7,142 bases of DNA, from contig JBKPRD010000171.1 of assembly GCA_046734415.1 (NCBI GenBank), positions 1-7,142 of the forward strand, given 5' to 3'. Below, one piece after another: positions 5,876 to 7,142 of this stretch. The DNA comes from DATBLE01 sp046734415. Its GTDB lineage: Bacteria; Actinomycetota; Thermoleophilia; Gaiellales; Gaiellaceae. The translations under genes were made by a program, and so were the position numbers. Position 1 is the first letter of the stretch. Each line of letters opens with the position of its first letter. The notes under the pieces are model-generated. The model made no database searches and was not told the origin of the DNA. It was given only the letters and a program-made list of their open reading frames with translations.

Positions 5876-6556
5876 GTGGACGAGCACGTGCTGCTCGTTG
5901 AAGACGACGCCTCCATCCGCGAGGTCGCGACGCTCGGCCTCGAGCAGGCCGGCCTGAAGGTCACCGCGATCGGCGACGGCCGGGAGGGGCTGGCGCGCTT
6001 CCGCGAGGGTGGCGTCGACCTCGTGGTGCTCGACGTGATGCTGCCCTCGCTCGACGGCTTCGAGGTCTGCCGCGAGATCCGCCGCGAGAGCGGAACGCCG
6101 ATCGTGATGCTGACCGCGCGCAGCGAGCTGCACGACATCGTCGTCGGGCTCGAGCTCGGCGCGGACGACTACATCACGAAGCCGTTCGAGCTGCCCGAGC
6201 TCGTCGCGCGCGTCAAGGCGGTGCTGCGGAGGGCTTCGCCTCCCGAGGGCGACGGGACGATCAGCATCGCCGGCCTGGAGATCGACCCCGGCGGCTTCAC
6301 CGTGCGCAAGCGCGGCGAGGAGCTCAGCCTGACCGCGACCGAGTTTCGGCTCCTGCACGAGCTGGCCCGCCGGCCCAAGCAGGTCTTCACGCGTGACCTG
6401 CTGCTGGAGCTCGTCTGGAACTACGACTACCTCGGCGATTCCCGGCTCGTCGACGCCGCGATCCAGCGGCTGCGGGCGAAGGTCGAGGACGACCCGAAGC
6501 AGCCGCAGCTGATCAAGACGGTGCGCGGGGTCGGCTATCGCTTCGGCGGGGCATGA
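5876..6556 (+). CDS. OmpR/PhoB-family response regulator, MtrA-like
   Basis: The 226-residue product is a cytoplasmic DNA-binding response regulator of usual family length. The receiver domain (1-118) has the acidic pair D10/D11 in LLVEDD, phospho-acceptor D53 in VVLDVMLP, T80 in IVMLTA, Y99 in GADDYITKPF and K102. After a short linker (119-127) comes a winged-helix effector domain (about 128-224), with SLTATEFRLL, QVFTRDLLLELVW (169-181), the recognition-helix region RLVDAAIQRLRAKVE (190-204) and the closing TVRGVGYRF wing. The effector domain is close to mycobacterial MtrA as I remember it (QVFTRD, LVW, RLRAKVE-DP), so MtrA-like is a fair description, but orthology is not shown. The GTG start at 5876 is fixed by the beta-strand beginning at residue 4 and by the promoter spacing. 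Its TGA overlaps the kinase ATG, so the pair is one operon with coupled translation. Confidence 0.95.
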   Translation: MDEHVLLVEDDASIREVATLGLEQAGLKVTAIGDGREGLARFREGGVDLVVLDVMLPSLDGFEVCREIRRESGTPIVMLTARSELHDIVVGLELGADDYITKPFELPELVARVKAVLRRASPPEGDGTISIAGLEIDPGGFTVRKRGEELSLTATEFRLLHELARRPKQVFTRDLLLELVWNYDYLGDSRLVDAAIQRLRAKVEDDPKQPQLIKTVRGVGYRFGGA

Positions 6557-7142
6557 GGCGCCGCCGGCAGGGGATCGCGGCCGGGGGGTTCCGCCGGCGG
6601 CTGACGATCACGTTCGCGCTCGCGGTCGGGCTCTCCGCGGCGGCGCTCGGCACCGGGACGTACCTCGTCGTGCGGCACAACCTGCTGGCCGATTCGGTCG
6701 ACTCGAGCGTCACCCAGACGAAGCGCAACCTCGGCGTCGCGCGGCTGCTCCGGGCATCGTCGCCCGACGAGCTCATGGACGCGTACCGCAGCCGCGGCGG
6801 CTTCGAGGCGGTGGTGACCCGCAGCGGCCGGGTCTACCTGACGGGCCCACAGGTCACGCTGCAGTCGGTTCCGGATGGCCTCCGGGAGGTCGTGGCCCGC
6901 GGCGACCTCGGCTACCAGCGCGCGGAGGTCGGCGGCAAGCGCTACGTGGTCACCGGCGCGCCCGCCGCGAACGGCACGCACCTCTACTTCTTCTTCTCCG
7001 AAGACGACCTCTGGCACGAGCTGGCGCAGCTGCGGAACATCCTGCTCGGCGGGATCGGCATCCTCGTCCTCCTCGCCGCGGTCGCGGGGGTCCTGCTGGC
7101 GCGCGGCACGCTTCGGCCCGTCGCACGGGCGAGCGAGGCTGC
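6553..7142 (+). CDS. Sensor histidine kinase, N-terminal part (MtrB-like), cut at right edge
   Basis: The ATG at 6553 overlaps the regulator's stop (ATGA) and the frame is open to the edge, giving 196 full codons. A basic N-terminus (MRRRRQ, FRRRL) leads into membrane segment 1 (about 17-40). An extracytoplasmic sensor domain of about 120 residues follows (41-160), with strands such as FEAVVTRSGRVYL and KRYVVTGAP and ending LYFFFSEDDLWHELAQL. Membrane segment 2 is about 162-183 (ILLGGIGILVLLAAVAGVLLA). The first HAMP residues (RGTLRPVARASEA) are the last seen. The dimerisation/phosphoacceptor and ATPase domains lie beyond the window. FFFSE before the second membrane segment and a neighbouring MtrA-like regulator suggest an MtrB-type kinase. 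It should phosphorylate D53 of the upstream regulator; the signal is unknown. Confidence 0.92.
   Translation, partial: MRRRRQGIAAGGFRRRLTITFALAVGLSAAALGTGTYLVVRHNLLADSVDSSVTQTKRNLGVARLLRASSPDELMDAYRSRGGFEAVVTRSGRVYLTGPQVTLQSVPDGLREVVARGDLGYQRAEVGGKRYVVTGAPAANGTHLYFFFSEDDLWHELAQLRNILLGGIGILVLLAAVAGVLLARGTLRPVARASEA

Noticed and set aside
5057..6358. Minus-strand open frame of about 430 codons across the cupin and response regulator
   Set aside because: It is antisense to two genes with recognisable catalytic or phospho-acceptor motifs and has arginine-rich, domain-free sequence.

Overview
The window is very GC-rich, with G/C-ending codons throughout. Its gene families (collagen-like secreted protein, M12B-like metallopeptidase with a PxKF-type C-terminus, MtrA/MtrB-like two-component pair) and its leaderless gene starts point to an actinobacterium. 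I would guess a Thermoleophilia-like soil or metagenomic lineage, but that placement is inferred from family resemblance and no marker gene is present.

Left part, minus strand: the 5' end of a gene for a secreted collagen-like (Gly-X-Y) protein runs off the left edge (1-292). Upstream of it, on the same strand, lies uppP (392-1372), an undecaprenyl-diphosphatase. A perfect small hairpin (357-374) sits between the two. A 169-base divergent intergenic region (1373-1541) separates uppP from the rightward genes and holds candidate promoters for both directions.

Middle, plus strand: one large gene (1542-5264, 1240 residues) encodes an exported zinc metallopeptidase of the reprolysin-like (metzincin) type. 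In order it has a signal peptide, a propeptide-like region, a catalytic domain with an HExxH zinc site and Met-turn, two pairs of beta-rich tandem repeats, a conserved accessory region and a C-terminal PxKF-type domain. A strong GC hairpin (5273-5303) follows the stop codon.

Right part, plus strand: a single-domain cupin (5320-5853), then an OmpR/PhoB-type response regulator (5876-6556), whose stop overlaps the start of its sensor histidine kinase (6553 to the right edge, cut at the HAMP domain). The regulator and kinase look like an MtrA/MtrB-type pair transcribed from a promoter at the 3' end of the cupin gene.

The common theme is the cell envelope: recycling of the wall lipid carrier, two exported proteins and a membrane sensor system. 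No shared pathway is proven by the sequence. Three genes (uppP, cupin, response regulator) have a TANNNT -10 element 6 to 8 bases before the start codon, the layout of leaderless transcripts. The two exported-protein genes instead have longer leaders with purine-rich ribosome binding sites. I found no RNA genes, CRISPR arrays, insertion sequences or other mobile elements, and no clearly undescribed system. The most notable items are the start-site pattern, the repeat architecture of the metallopeptidase and the N-terminally extended UppP.
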